From Gammaproteobacteria bacterium (GTDB lineage: Bacteria > Pseudomonadota > Gammaproteobacteria > Eutrophobiales > Eutrophobiaceae): 34,282 nt of DNA. Both the position numbers and the translations under genes were made by a program. The stretch is from positions 1-34,282 of the forward strand of contig JAPORZ010000211.1 of NCBI GenBank assembly GCA_026709915.1, written 5' to 3'. Numbering within the stretch: position 1 is the stretch's first letter; each line of letters starts with the position of its first letter. Below the pieces are notes generated by a model that was given only the letters and a program-made list of their open reading frames with translations, ran no database searches and was not told where the DNA came from. Positions 23,158-32,294 of this stretch are shown here, in pieces.

Positions 23158-24572
23158 TGACCCTTGGCCCCCGGCTCTGCCGGTTGCCGCTGGTACAACT
23201 CCAGCAAGCGCCCGCCCAGCGCGCTGATATCGCCAGCGCCCAGCAGCAGCAGCACATCGTTGTCGGCGGTGATGTTTTCCAGCACGTTCAGCAGTTCCTT
23301 TTCCTTGCTGACGAGAATCGGCTCGAGCTTGCCGCGCACTCGCAACGCCCGGCCTAAGGAGCGGCTGTCAGCGCCTCTTATGGGCCGCTCGCCGGCCGGA
23401 TAAACGTCCAGCAGGACTAAGGCATCCAGCGTTGACAAGACCTGGCAGAACTCGTCGAACAGGTCCCGGGTGCGGGTGTAACGGTGTGGCTGGAACACCA
23501 CCACCACCCTGCGTCCGGGCCAGCCCAGGCCCACTGCATTGACGATAGCGTTGATGGCGCTGGGGTGGTGGGCATAGTCATCCACCAGCAATACATTCTT
23601 GCCGTTGATCTCAATATCACCCAAAATTGAGCTTCTGCGGGCGATGCCCTGGAAGTTTTCCAGTCCGGCGCTGATGGCTTGTTGCGACACGCCAAGTTCG
23701 GTTGCCAGCGCCGTCGCCGCCAGCGCATTTAAGACATTATGGCGGCCCGGCAGATTCAGCGTCACCGGAAACGTGTCGGCGCGGGCGCGTTGCACGACAT
23801 TGAAACGGGTGCGCGCGCCATCGTATTCGATGGCTTGCGCCCGGTAATCGGCGCTGGAATCTATGCCGTAAGTCACATACGGCCGGTTGATGCGGGCACT
23901 GATTTCCCGGATGCCGGCGTCATCGCCGCAAATGACGACCAGACCGTAAAACGGCAGGCAATGCAGGAAGTCGATGAAATTGTTTTGCAGGGCCTGATAA
24001 CTGCCGCCGCAATATTCCAGGTGATCGGCGTCGATATTGGTCAGCGCCGCATACACCGGCGAGAGATGGAGAAACGACGCGTCGCTCTCGTCGGCTTCGG
24101 CCACGATGTACTTACCCTTGCCCAGGCGGGCATGGGAACCGCTCATGTTCAGGCGTCCGCCAATGATGTAAGTCGGGTCGAACATGCCTTCCGCCAGCAG
24201 GCTGGCGATCAAGCTGGTGGTGGTGGTCTTGCCATGCGTGCCGGCTACCGCAATGCCTTCCCGGAAGCGCATCAGTTCCGATAACATCTCCGCGCGCGGA
24301 ATAATCGGAATACGTTGTCGGCGCGCGGCCACCAGTTCCGGGTTGTCGGCGGGCACTGCGCTGGAATAAACCACGACGTCACTGCCGTTCACGCGCTGTT
24401 CCCGGTGGGCATAATTGACCTTGACCCCCAGCTTTTCCAACCTGTCGGTGCTGCTGCCACGCTTCAAGTCGGTGCCCGTCACCGCATAACCCTGGTTGTG
24501 CAATACCTCGGCAATACCGCTCATACCGGCGCCGCCGATGCCGACAAAATGGACCTGCCTGACGCGTCTCAT
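23154..24572 (-). CDS. murC: UDP-N-acetylmuramate--L-alanine ligase MurC
   Basis: Adds L-Ala to UDP-MurNAc, the first stem-peptide residue. 472 residues from ATG 24572 (MRRVRQVHFVGIGGAGM), with GAAGG 9 nt upstream overlapping the murG stop; ATG 24596 and 24590 would extend it into murG and are less likely. Rossmann start HFVGIGGAGMSGIAEVL, P-loop GTHGKTTTTSL (about 113-123), EADESDASFL, and the HPSAI block with the DDYAHHP signature. Separate from murB, not fused. Confidence 0.97.
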   Translation of the reverse strand: MRRVRQVHFVGIGGAGMSGIAEVLHNQGYAVTGTDLKRGSSTDRLEKLGVKVNYAHREQRVNGSDVVVYSSAVPADNPELVAARRQRIPIIPRAEMLSELMRFREGIAVAGTHGKTTTTSLIASLLAEGMFDPTYIIGGRLNMSGSHARLGKGKYIVAEADESDASFLHLSPVYAALTNIDADHLEYCGGSYQALQNNFIDFLHCLPFYGLVVICGDDAGIREISARINRPYVTYGIDSSADYRAQAIEYDGARTRFNVVQRARADTFPVTLNLPGRHNVLNALAATALATELGVSQQAISAGLENFQGIARRSSILGDIEINGKNVLLVDDYAHHPSAINAIVNAVGLGWPGRRVVVVFQPHRYTRTRDLFDEFCQVLSTLDALVLLDVYPAGERPIRGADSRSLGRALRVRGKLEPILVSKEKELLNVLENITADNDVLLLLGAGDISALGGRLLELYQRQPAEPGAKGQ

Positions 24573-24582
24573 GTTATGGCCT

Positions 24583-25737
24583 TCAGGCATGAGCATACTC
24601 CAGGCACAGTGAACCTACCGCTTGCGCGGCTGCGGGGAACGCGCACTGACGGGCTTGCTGCGCCATCGCCGACAAACGGTTGTTCGTGCCGCACAACTGC
24701 CACAGCAGTTCTGCCACCGCAGTTTCGGTCAATTCGCTTTCCGGGAGCAATACTGCGGCGCCGGCGTCACACAGGTAACTGGCATTGGCGCGCTGGTGGT
24801 CGTCTATGGCATGGGGAAGCGGCACCAGTATTGACGGGAGTCCGGCTGCACACAGTTCGGCGATGGTCAGCGCGCCGGCCCTGCATACAGCAATATCCGC
24901 CCAGCTGTAAGCGGCTGCCATATCGGTGATAAACGGGTCAATTCTGGGCTGATCCAGTTGTAAACCGGCATACACGCGCTGCGTCTCGGCAACATGCCGC
25001 GCGCCACACTGGTGCCAGACGTTTACCTTAAGCCGGTGTTGCAGACGGTTCAGGCCACGCGGCGCCAGCCGGTTCAGTTGACGTGCGCCCTGGCTGCCGC
25101 CCAGCACGAGCACATTCAGCTGCGCCGGCGCGCGCGTCGGGGCCGCTGGGGTCGGCGTGACCTCAGCGCGGCCCGGCGCGCCGCCACGACCCAGGGTGAT
25201 GTTACTCTGGCCCCTGGCTGCCGACCCGCCTGATGGCGCAGCAGACAGATCAACTATGGCCCGGCGCACCGGGTTGCCTGTGGTAATCACCTTGGCGCTG
25301 TCCCTGAAAGTGCCCGGAAAACCCTGCATGATCTTAACTGCAAACCGGGACAGGATCCTGTTGGTGGTGCCGGCAACCCGGTTCTGTTCGTGGATCAGCA
25401 ACGGAATACGCAACAACCAGGCGGCAATGGCGCCGGGACCGCTGGCAAAACCGCCCATGCCCAGCGCCGCCGCCGGGCGTCGTTGCCGGCAGATACGCAA
25501 GGCCTGCGCGATAGCGCCGAGTATTGTCAGCGGCGCCATCAACTTGCGCCGCCAGTCCTTGCCACGTACGCCGCTCACCTTCACGGTCAGCAGTTCTATG
25601 CCGTGGGCCGGCACAACCCGGTTCTCAATACCACGCGGGGCGCCCAGCCAGAACAGCGGGACGCCCTGGTCGCGCAGGTAATCAGCCACCGCCAGCGCCG
25701 GGTAAACATGGCCGCCGGTGCCACCCGCCATGATCAT
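24583..25737 (-). CDS. murG: Lipid II synthase MurG (GlcNAc transferase) with long interdomain linker
   Basis: Peripheral inner-membrane GT28 glycosyltransferase that adds GlcNAc to lipid I. 384 residues from ATG 25737 (MIMAGGTGGHVYPA), which has AAGAG just upstream and lies 7 nt after the ftsW stop; the TTG at 25758 adds seven residues. GGTGGHVYPALAVA is G-loop 1, MGGFASGPGA and HEQNRVAG follow, VLVLGGSQGARQLN is G-loop 3, and RAGALTIAELCAAGLPSILVPLP is the donor site. Between the two domains (about residues 165-206) there is a Gly/Ala/Pro/Thr-rich stretch about 25-30 residues longer than in E. coli MurG (355 residues). Confidence 0.97.
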   Translation of the reverse strand: MIMAGGTGGHVYPALAVADYLRDQGVPLFWLGAPRGIENRVVPAHGIELLTVKVSGVRGKDWRRKLMAPLTILGAIAQALRICRQRRPAAALGMGGFASGPGAIAAWLLRIPLLIHEQNRVAGTTNRILSRFAVKIMQGFPGTFRDSAKVITTGNPVRRAIVDLSAAPSGGSAARGQSNITLGRGGAPGRAEVTPTPAAPTRAPAQLNVLVLGGSQGARQLNRLAPRGLNRLQHRLKVNVWHQCGARHVAETQRVYAGLQLDQPRIDPFITDMAAAYSWADIAVCRAGALTIAELCAAGLPSILVPLPHAIDDHQRANASYLCDAGAAVLLPESELTETAVAELLWQLCGTNNRLSAMAQQARQCAFPAAAQAVGSLCLEYAHA

Positions 25738-25744
25738 GATCTCT

Positions 25745-26938
25745 TTACGCGGGGGCAAGGCCGTCTCCCCTCCTGTTTATCCTGATGCCACGCGGATAAC
25801 GGTTTTCCAAATCGATACGCAGCAGGATCGCCACCAGCATACAGCTCACGACGATGCTGTTGGCGCCATAACTGAACAGCGGCAGGGTCAGCCCCTTGGT
25901 GGGTAGCAGGCCCACATTGACGCCCATGTGAATGAATGCCTGGATGCCGATCAACAGGCCAATGCCATAAGCCATGTAGGCGGCAAAGTAGTTGCGCAAC
26001 TGGTGCGCATAGGCGGCGATGGTAAATGCTCTCCAGATAAAGAACAGAAATGCCGACGCAAGCAACAGGGAAAACAGCAAACCCAGTTCTTCGGCGGCAA
26101 TGGCAAAGATAAAATCGGTGTGCGCCTGGGTCAGGTAAAACAGTTTTTGCACACTACTGCCCAGGCCAACGCCGAACCATTCACCGCGGCCGAATGCGAT
26201 CAACGACTGGATAAGCTGGTAACCCGAATTGAACGGGTCCTGCCAGGGGTCGATAAACGCCTTGAGCCGGGCCAGACGGTAAGAAGGAATGACTGCCAAT
26301 GCCACCAACGCCGACACCATCACCGGCAGCCACAGAAAAAAGCGGCCGGCCGGGATGCCGGCCAGGAACAACACACCAACCGTGGTCAGGAAAATAACTA
26401 CAACGGTGCCGTAATCCGGTTCCAGCAACAGCAGGCCCGAGAGCAGCGTCATCACTGCCAGCGGCGGCATGAACATGCGGAAACTCAGGTGGCGGGTTTC
26501 AGCCAACGGCGCCAGGTAGGCCGCGACGTAACTGATGATACAAAGCTTTGCCAGTTCCGAAGCCTGAAAATTGATCGGGCCCAGCTTAATCCAGCGCACA
26601 CTGCCGTTGACCTCGCGGCCAACGCCGGGCACCAGCACCAACGTCAGCAGGATAATGGCCAGCGCCAACAACGGCACGCCCAGTTTCTGCCACAACGCGA
26701 CCGGGACTCTAACGATTACAAAGGCCAGACCCAGACCCAGAACCGCAGCGATGGCCTGACGCTGGAAATAGTGCAGGGGGTTATCGTGCAGCCGGTCGGC
26801 CAGGGCAATCGAGGAGGAGGCTACCATCACCAGCCCTCCCACCAGCAGGAACATGAGCACCAGCACCAGCCAGTGGTCATAATCATGCCAGCCTGCGGTT
26901 CCCACCTGCTGAATGCTGACTGCTTGTAGCTTCTGCAT
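25745..26938 (-). CDS. ftsW: Septal peptidoglycan polymerase FtsW
   Basis: SEDS glycosyltransferase that polymerises lipid II at the septum with FtsI. 397 residues and about ten hydrophobic helices. Family blocks: WIKLGPINFQASELAKL, LEPDYGTVVV (with the Asp of the active centre), and near the C-terminus PLFSYGANSIVVSCMLVAILLRI. A soluble N-terminal tail of about 20 residues precedes helix 1. ATG 26938 overlaps the murD stop by one base (TAATG). Confidence 0.97.
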   Translation of the reverse strand: MQKLQAVSIQQVGTAGWHDYDHWLVLVLMFLLVGGLVMVASSSIALADRLHDNPLHYFQRQAIAAVLGLGLAFVIVRVPVALWQKLGVPLLALAIILLTLVLVPGVGREVNGSVRWIKLGPINFQASELAKLCIISYVAAYLAPLAETRHLSFRMFMPPLAVMTLLSGLLLLEPDYGTVVVIFLTTVGVLFLAGIPAGRFFLWLPVMVSALVALAVIPSYRLARLKAFIDPWQDPFNSGYQLIQSLIAFGRGEWFGVGLGSSVQKLFYLTQAHTDFIFAIAAEELGLLFSLLLASAFLFFIWRAFTIAAYAHQLRNYFAAYMAYGIGLLIGIQAFIHMGVNVGLLPTKGLTLPLFSYGANSIVVSCMLVAILLRIDLENRYPRGIRINRRGDGLAPA

Positions 26939-28320
26939 TATTCTTCTTCTCCGATGCCGGCGACGCAGTGTTTGAACGCCTCGCCGCGGGCGCTGAAATC
27001 CGTGAACATGTCGGTGCTGGCGCAGGCGGGGGACAGCAATACGGCATCCCCGGGTTGCGCCACACGCGCGGCGGTGTGCACCGCCGCGGTCATACCGGTT
27101 GCGTAAGATATGTCGCAGCCGGGCGCAACGATGGCGGCCAGGTCGTGCGCGCTCCTGCCCATCACTATTACAGCCTTGACATGCGCGCTGATGGCTGCCG
27201 CCAGTGGCGAGAAATCAGCGCCCTTGCCGTCGCCACCGGCGATCAGAACTATATTACGATCCTGTCCCAGACCCTGCAGGGCTGCCAGGGTAGCGCCGAC
27301 ATTAGTTCCCTTTGAATCGTTGATCCAGTCCACACCATTGATCGCAGCCACCCGTTCGCAGCGGTGCGGCAACCCGGAAAAATCGCGTGCGGCAGCCACC
27401 AGGGCCGGCAATGGCAGGTCCAGGGCCTGGCCTAACGCCAGACAAGCCAGTACGTTGGCCAGATTGTGCCGGCCCCGGACCCTGAGTTCAGACTGTCTGA
27501 ACAGCGCCTCATCCCCGTGCAGCAGCCAGCTCTCGCCGTTGCAGCTACCGACCCGGAAGTCAGCATCCGCCCGCGTCAGGGCATAACTGACGATCCTGCG
27601 CCCCGGCCGCTGCATGGCGCGCACGGTGTCATCGTCCAGGTTGATGATCATGGCGCCGCGGCCGGCATAGATGTTCGCCTTGGCCTGCGCGTAGTCTTCC
27701 ATACTTGCATGGCGATCCAGGTGGTCCGCCGACACGTTCAGTACCGCGGCGGCAACGGGGCGGTGCGAGCGCAGGGTCTGCAATTGAAAGCTGGACAGTT
27801 CCAACAGGTAATAATCCGGCGCCGGCGCAGACAACAGATCCAGCGCCGGGGTGCCGATGTTTCCGCCCAGGCCCACCCGCAGACCCGCGCGCGCCAGCAT
27901 CTGCGCCAGCAGGCTCACCACCGTGCTCTTGCCGTTGGACCCGGTGACCGCAACCAGCGGCGCGTTAATAGTGCGGCAGAAAAGCTCTACGTCACCCACA
28001 ATTTCCACCCCGGCGCGGGCTGCGGCGCAAAGGGCCGGATGATCCGGCGCAACGCCGGGGCTGACAATCAGCCGGCGCGCCCGGCATAACAGTTCGGGCT
28101 GAAAGTCCCCGGCAAGGAACGGCACCTGCGGGTAGTCCTGCTGCAAATTTGCCAGTTGCGGCGGCGCCTGCCGGGTGTCGGCAACAGCCAACCGCTCTCC
28201 CGAACCAGCCAGATGCCTGACACAGGACCAGCCGGTCTTGCCCAAACCCAGGATCAAGCTGTCGAAGCGCGGTTCCAGATCCGGCATGTCGTCCTCATTC
28301 AGTTTGCGTTGTGTCAACAT
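26938..28320 (-). CDS. murD: UDP-N-acetylmuramoylalanine--D-glutamate ligase MurD
   Basis: Adds D-Glu to UDP-MurNAc-L-Ala. 460 residues from ATG 28320, 2 nt after the mraY stop. LILGLGKTGWS is the N-terminal nucleotide fold, VTGSNGKSTV the P-loop (about 133-142), then SSFQLQTL and VSADHLDRH, and NDSKGTNVGATLAAL. A second ATG at 28287 (MPDLEPRFDS) has GAGG 5 nt upstream, a better ribosome site than the first; it would give 449 residues, and I cannot decide between them. Confidence 0.96.
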   Translation of the reverse strand: MLTQRKLNEDDMPDLEPRFDSLILGLGKTGWSCVRHLAGSGERLAVADTRQAPPQLANLQQDYPQVPFLAGDFQPELLCRARRLIVSPGVAPDHPALCAAARAGVEIVGDVELFCRTINAPLVAVTGSNGKSTVVSLLAQMLARAGLRVGLGGNIGTPALDLLSAPAPDYYLLELSSFQLQTLRSHRPVAAAVLNVSADHLDRHASMEDYAQAKANIYAGRGAMIINLDDDTVRAMQRPGRRIVSYALTRADADFRVGSCNGESWLLHGDEALFRQSELRVRGRHNLANVLACLALGQALDLPLPALVAAARDFSGLPHRCERVAAINGVDWINDSKGTNVGATLAALQGLGQDRNIVLIAGGDGKGADFSPLAAAISAHVKAVIVMGRSAHDLAAIVAPGCDISYATGMTAAVHTAARVAQPGDAVLLSPACASTDMFTDFSARGEAFKHCVAGIGEEE

Positions 28321-28322
28321 GG

Positions 28323-29405
28323 TTACCGGATCTTCATGCTGGCAAGCCCGATCAGCACCAGGATGACGGTGATGATCCAGAAGCGCACGATTACCCGCGG
28401 TTCGGGCCAGCCCTTCAGTTCATAGTGGTGGTGCAGCGGCGCCATACGGAATATGCGCTTGCCGGTCAGTTTGTATGAGCTGACCTGCAGGATCACGGAA
28501 ACCGTTTCAATGACGAACACGCCACCCATGATGAACAGCACCAGTTCCTGCCGCACGATCACCGCAATGGTGCCCAGCGCTGCGCCCAGCGACAGCGCGC
28601 CGACATCGCCCATGAACACCTGGGCCGGATAGGTGTTGAACCAGAGAAAACCCAGACCGGAACCGGCAATGGCGGCGCAGACGATGCAGATTTCACCCAC
28701 GCCCGGTATGTAGGGAAAGCCCAGGTATTCAGCGAAGCGGGCATGTCCGGTGACGTAGGCGAACGCAGTCAGACCGCCCACCACCATGACGGTCGGCAGG
28801 ATCGCCAGACCATCCAGACCATCGGTCAGGTTTACCGCGTTGCTCGAACCCACGATGACAAAATAGCTGGTGACGATAAACAACAGACCCAGTTCATAAT
28901 TAAAGGATTTGATGAACGGCAGGATCAAGGTGGTTTCCTCAGGCGCGGTCGCGCTGGCGTAGAGAAAAATGCCCACGCACAGGGCGAACAGCGATTGCCA
29001 GAAATACTTCCAACGGGCGCTGAGCCCCTTTGGGTCCTTGCTTACGATCTTGCGGTAATCGTCCACCCAGCCGATCAGTCCGAATGCCACAATGACACCG
29101 AACACCACCCACACGAAGCGGTTTGACAAATCTGCCCAGCACAGGATGCTCACGGAGATGGAACACAGAATTAACACCCCGCCCATGGTCGGGGTGCCGG
29201 CTTTATCCAGGTGTGTTTGCGGGCCGTCCGTGCGCACTTCCTGCCCGATTCGGTACTTGTCGAGGTAACGAATCAACCTGGGACCGATCAGCAAGGTGAC
29301 GAACAAGGCCGTCAGCGCGCCCAGGATAGTGCGGGTAATGATGTACTGAAACGCATTGAACCCGCTGAGGAACTGCGTCAGGTATTCTGCCAGCCACAGG
29401 AGCAT
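28323..29405 (-). CDS. mraY: Phospho-N-acetylmuramoyl-pentapeptide transferase MraY
   Basis: Inner-membrane enzyme that moves phospho-MurNAc-pentapeptide to undecaprenyl phosphate, giving lipid I. 360 residues, exactly as E. coli, with ten hydrophobic segments. GWVDDYRK holds the Asp pair, [13 protein letters not shown] a further catalytic Asp, and [14 protein letters not shown] the histidine motif. ATG 29405 overlaps the murF stop by one base (TGATG). Confidence 0.98.
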   Translation of the reverse strand: MLLWLAEYLTQFLSGFNAFQYIITRTILGALTALFVTLLIGPRLIRYLDKYRIGQEVRTDGPQTHLDKAGTPTMGGVLILCSISVSILCWADLSNRFVWVVFGVIVAFGLIGWVDDYRKIVSKDPKGLSARWKYFWQSLFALCVGIFLYASATAPEETTLILPFIKSFNYELGLLFIVTSYFVIVGSSNAVNLTDGLDGLAILPTVMVVGGLTAFAYVTGHARFAEYLGFPYIPGVGEICIVCAAIAGSGLGFLWFNTYPAQVFMGDVGALSLGAALGTIAVIVRQELVLFIMGGVFVIETVSVILQVSSYKLTGKRIFRMAPLHHHYELKGWPEPRVIVRFWIITVILVLIGLASMKIR

Positions 29406-30760
29406 CAGTCGGTCTCCTGCGCCAGTGCGCCCACTATCCGTTCCATAGCCATGGACCTCGAACCCTTGACCAGCAATACCACATCGGGCAGCAGCGCCGC
29501 GCGCAGCGCCTCGACCAGGTCATCCGGCTCAGTAAAATGTGCGCCCCCGGCGCCGAAACCGGTTACCGCGTGCGCGGCCAGCTCGCCAATGCCGTACAAG
29601 CGCTCGACGCCCAGCGCGCGCGCCTGGGCGCCGGCCTGCTCGTGCAGCGCGGCGCCGCCGGCGCCCAGTTCACCCATATCGCCCAACGCCAGCCAGCAGC
29701 GTCCCGGCATAGCACACGCGACCTCAAGCGCCGCGCGCAAGGACCCGGGGTTGGCATTGTAGCTGTCATCCAGGATGCCGGCGCCATGCCGCCCGGGCTT
29801 CAACTGCATGCGCCCGGCTACCGCCCGTACCTGACCCAGGCCGCTGGTTACCTGCTCTAAGGGAATGTCGAGAGCGCAACAGCAGGCCGCAGCCGCCAGC
29901 GCGTTCATAACGTTGTGCGCGCCGCACAGGCCTAATTCCACCTTGGCCTTGCGTCCGTGCAGCGCCAGTTCGAAGCGGGTCTGCCCGCTGGCAGGGTCAA
30001 GTTTGACAGCCGTGGCGGTCACGTCTGCCTGCGAGTTCAGGCCAAAGGTGATTTGCCGCCGCGCACGGGTACGTTCCAGCCAGAACCCGGCATACGCGTC
30101 ATCGCCGTTGACTACGGCCGTACCGCCCGGCGCCAACTCCTGATAAATCTCGGCCTTGGCCGCGGCCACGCCGTCCACGGAACCGAAACCCTCGAGGTGG
30201 GCCGGCGCGCACTGGGTGATGAGCGCCACCTGGGGTTTGGCCAGACGGCTTAACCAGCTTATCTCGCCGGGATGATTGGCGCCCATCTCGATCACGGCGT
30301 AGGCATGACCGGGCGCCAGCCGGAACAGAGTCAACGGCACGCCGATGTCGTTGTTCAGATTGCCGCGGGTAGCCAGCACCTCGGCGTTGACGGACAGGAT
30401 AGTGTGCAGCATTTCCTTCACTGTAGTCTTGCCATTGCTGCCGGTCACGGCAATCACCGGCAGCTCAAACTGCGCGCGCCAGTGTGCCGCCAGCAAGCCC
30501 GATTGCTTCCTGGCGTCAGCCACGCGGATGACGGGTAACGGATAGTCGGCATCCCGCTCCACCAGCGCGGCGCCGGCGCCTTTGGCGTACGCAGCAGGGA
30601 TAAAGTCATGGCCGTCCCGGTCCGCCCCGCGCAAGGCGATGAACAGCGCCTCGGGTTCCAGCGCGCGACTGTCATAACTGCATCCGGTGAAGCGCCGGTC
30701 CGCGCCCCTGAGCTCGCCATTGATGACGCCGCAAGCAGTTGATAATGGCATACTGATCAC
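29405..30760 (-). CDS. murF: UDP-MurNAc-tripeptide--D-alanyl-D-alanine ligase MurF
   Basis: Adds the D-Ala-D-Ala dipeptide made by the Ddl enzyme of the same cluster, finishing the pentapeptide. 451 residues. [24 protein letters not shown] is the substrate domain, [14 protein letters not shown] the P-loop (about 106-119), NDIGVPLTL and [10 protein letters not shown] follow, and [10 protein letters not shown] marks the C-terminal domain. Start GTG 30760 overlaps the murE stop by 4 nt (GTGA). Confidence 0.97.
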   Translation of the reverse strand: MISMPLSTACGVINGELRGADRRFTGCSYDSRALEPEALFIALRGADRDGHDFIPAAYAKGAGAALVERDADYPLPVIRVADARKQSGLLAAHWRAQFELPVIAVTGSNGKTTVKEMLHTILSVNAEVLATRGNLNNDIGVPLTLFRLAPGHAYAVIEMGANHPGEISWLSRLAKPQVALITQCAPAHLEGFGSVDGVAAAKAEIYQELAPGGTAVVNGDDAYAGFWLERTRARRQITFGLNSQADVTATAVKLDPASGQTRFELALHGRKAKVELGLCGAHNVMNALAAAACCCALDIPLEQVTSGLGQVRAVAGRMQLKPGRHGAGILDDSYNANPGSLRAALEVACAMPGRCWLALGDMGELGAGGAALHEQAGAQARALGVERLYGIGELAAHAVTGFGAGGAHFTEPDDLVEALRAALLPDVVLLVKGSRSMAMERIVGALAQETD

Positions 30761-32292
30761 GCGGCTTGCTCCAGCAGCTGCCTGACTTGCTGGCGGTCGC
30801 TGAAGGGGTAGCGCCGGCCGGCAATTTCCTGGCAGGTCTCATGGCCTTTGCCGGCGATCAGCGCAACGTCACCCGGTCCCGCCTTGTGCAAGGCCAGTGC
30901 AATGGCTCCGGAACGGTTGCGTTCGACAGTGACTGCACCCTTGTGGCTGATGCCGGACAGAATGTCTGCGATGATGTCGGCGCCGGCTTCGCCACGCGGG
31001 TTGTCATCAGTGAGGATGATGTCGGTGGCAAGGCGTTCTGCCACTTCCCCCATCAGCGCGCGTTTGTCGCGGTCGCGCTCGCCACCGCAGCCGAACACAC
31101 AGATCAGACGCGCGGCGCCCGCCTGCCTCAAATCCAGCAGCGCCTGTTCCAGCGCGGCAGGGGTATGCGCGTAATCAACAACGATGCGGGCGCCGTCCGC
31201 ACGGGTGAAACTTTCCATACGGCCGGGAACCGGGGTCAGGTTTTCCAGTTGTGCCAATACCTGCTCCAGCGACAGCCCCGCCAGGCACAGCAGGGCGATG
31301 ACAGCCAGGATATTGCCGGCATTGAATGTTCCCGTCACCTGCAGACGCGCCTGACCATGGCCCCAGGGACTGGCAACAGCCAACGCCAGCCCGGCGCCTG
31401 ACGCACTCGCATCCGGCGGGGGCGGGGTCAGGGTTGCACGCACAGTATGTTGACGCCGCCCGCCCGCCATGCCGTAGCTGACGGCATCCACCCGCGCCGG
31501 CAGGCTTTGCAGTATTTTGCGTCCGTACTCATCGTCACAGTTCACCACCGCAGTGCGCAGTGATGGGAATGCGAACAGCTTTTGTTTGGCCGCGAAGTAC
31601 TCGTCCAGGCTGTGGTGGTAGTCCAGATGGTCGCGACTCAGGTTGGTGAACACAGCCATATCGAAGTCGATGCCGTTGACCCGGCCCTGGTCCAGGGCGT
31701 GGGACGACACCTCCATAAATGCCGTGTCCATCCCGGCATCCACAAAGCCGGCGCACAGACGTTGCAGTTCAATTGCTCCAGGGGTGGTGTTCGGGCCGGA
31801 CACCAGTTTCGGGAACGAGCCGTAGCCAAGTGTGCCCACCAGGCCCGCCGGTTGTCCGGTGAGCAATGAGTGCAGCTGCGCCGCCCACCAGCAGATCGAG
31901 GTTTTACCGTTGGTGCCGGTAACGCCGGCAAGGCGCAGGCGCCGGGTGGGCGCCCGGTAAAACCGCCCGGCGATCAATCCCAGCTTATCACGCAGGTTGG
32001 CGACCGGAATAACCACGCCCAAGCGCCGGTCCAGGTCGGACTGCAATGCCTCGTCCACCACTACTGCGGCGGCGCCAGCCTTGATGGCGTCGCGGATGAA
32101 CAGGCTGCCGCGGGTCTGTGACCCCCGACAGGCCAGAAACAGGTCACCGGCACGCACGTTGCGGCTGTCGGCGCTGAGCCCTCGGATCGGAAGGTCCTGG
32201 TTGATGTTATCCGGTGCGGTAACGGGGTCGGTCAGCCCTTGCAGCAGCGTCCGCAATGGCATCCCGGAGTGTCGATTGCGTGCCGGCAACAT
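30757..32292 (-). CDS. murE: UDP-MurNAc-L-Ala-D-Glu--meso-diaminopimelate ligase MurE
   Basis: Adds the third stem residue. The motif DDNPRGE (DNPR) is the signature of enzymes that select meso-diaminopimelate rather than lysine, so the cell wall should be of the DAP type. About 511 residues from ATG 32292, right behind the ftsI stop; TTG 32298 (overlapping that stop) and ATG 32259 (MPLRTLLQG) are alternatives. DSRNVRAGDLFLA is the UMP-binding region, VTGTNGKTSI the P-loop, then YGSFPKLVSGPNTTPG and SRDHLDYHHSL. Confidence 0.96.
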   Translation of the reverse strand: MLPARNRHSGMPLRTLLQGLTDPVTAPDNINQDLPIRGLSADSRNVRAGDLFLACRGSQTRGSLFIRDAIKAGAAAVVVDEALQSDLDRRLGVVIPVANLRDKLGLIAGRFYRAPTRRLRLAGVTGTNGKTSICWWAAQLHSLLTGQPAGLVGTLGYGSFPKLVSGPNTTPGAIELQRLCAGFVDAGMDTAFMEVSSHALDQGRVNGIDFDMAVFTNLSRDHLDYHHSLDEYFAAKQKLFAFPSLRTAVVNCDDEYGRKILQSLPARVDAVSYGMAGGRRQHTVRATLTPPPPDASASGAGLALAVASPWGHGQARLQVTGTFNAGNILAVIALLCLAGLSLEQVLAQLENLTPVPGRMESFTRADGARIVVDYAHTPAALEQALLDLRQAGAARLICVFGCGGERDRDKRALMGEVAERLATDIILTDDNPRGEAGADIIADILSGISHKGAVTVERNRSGAIALALHKAGPGDVALIAGKGHETCQEIAGRRYPFSDRQQVRQLLEQAA

Positions 32293-32294
32293 TA

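Noticed and set aside
25928-26929. 333-codon plus-strand frame opposite ftsW
   Set aside because: Gln/His/Arg-rich product is the reverse reading of a membrane protein gene; ftsW is certain.
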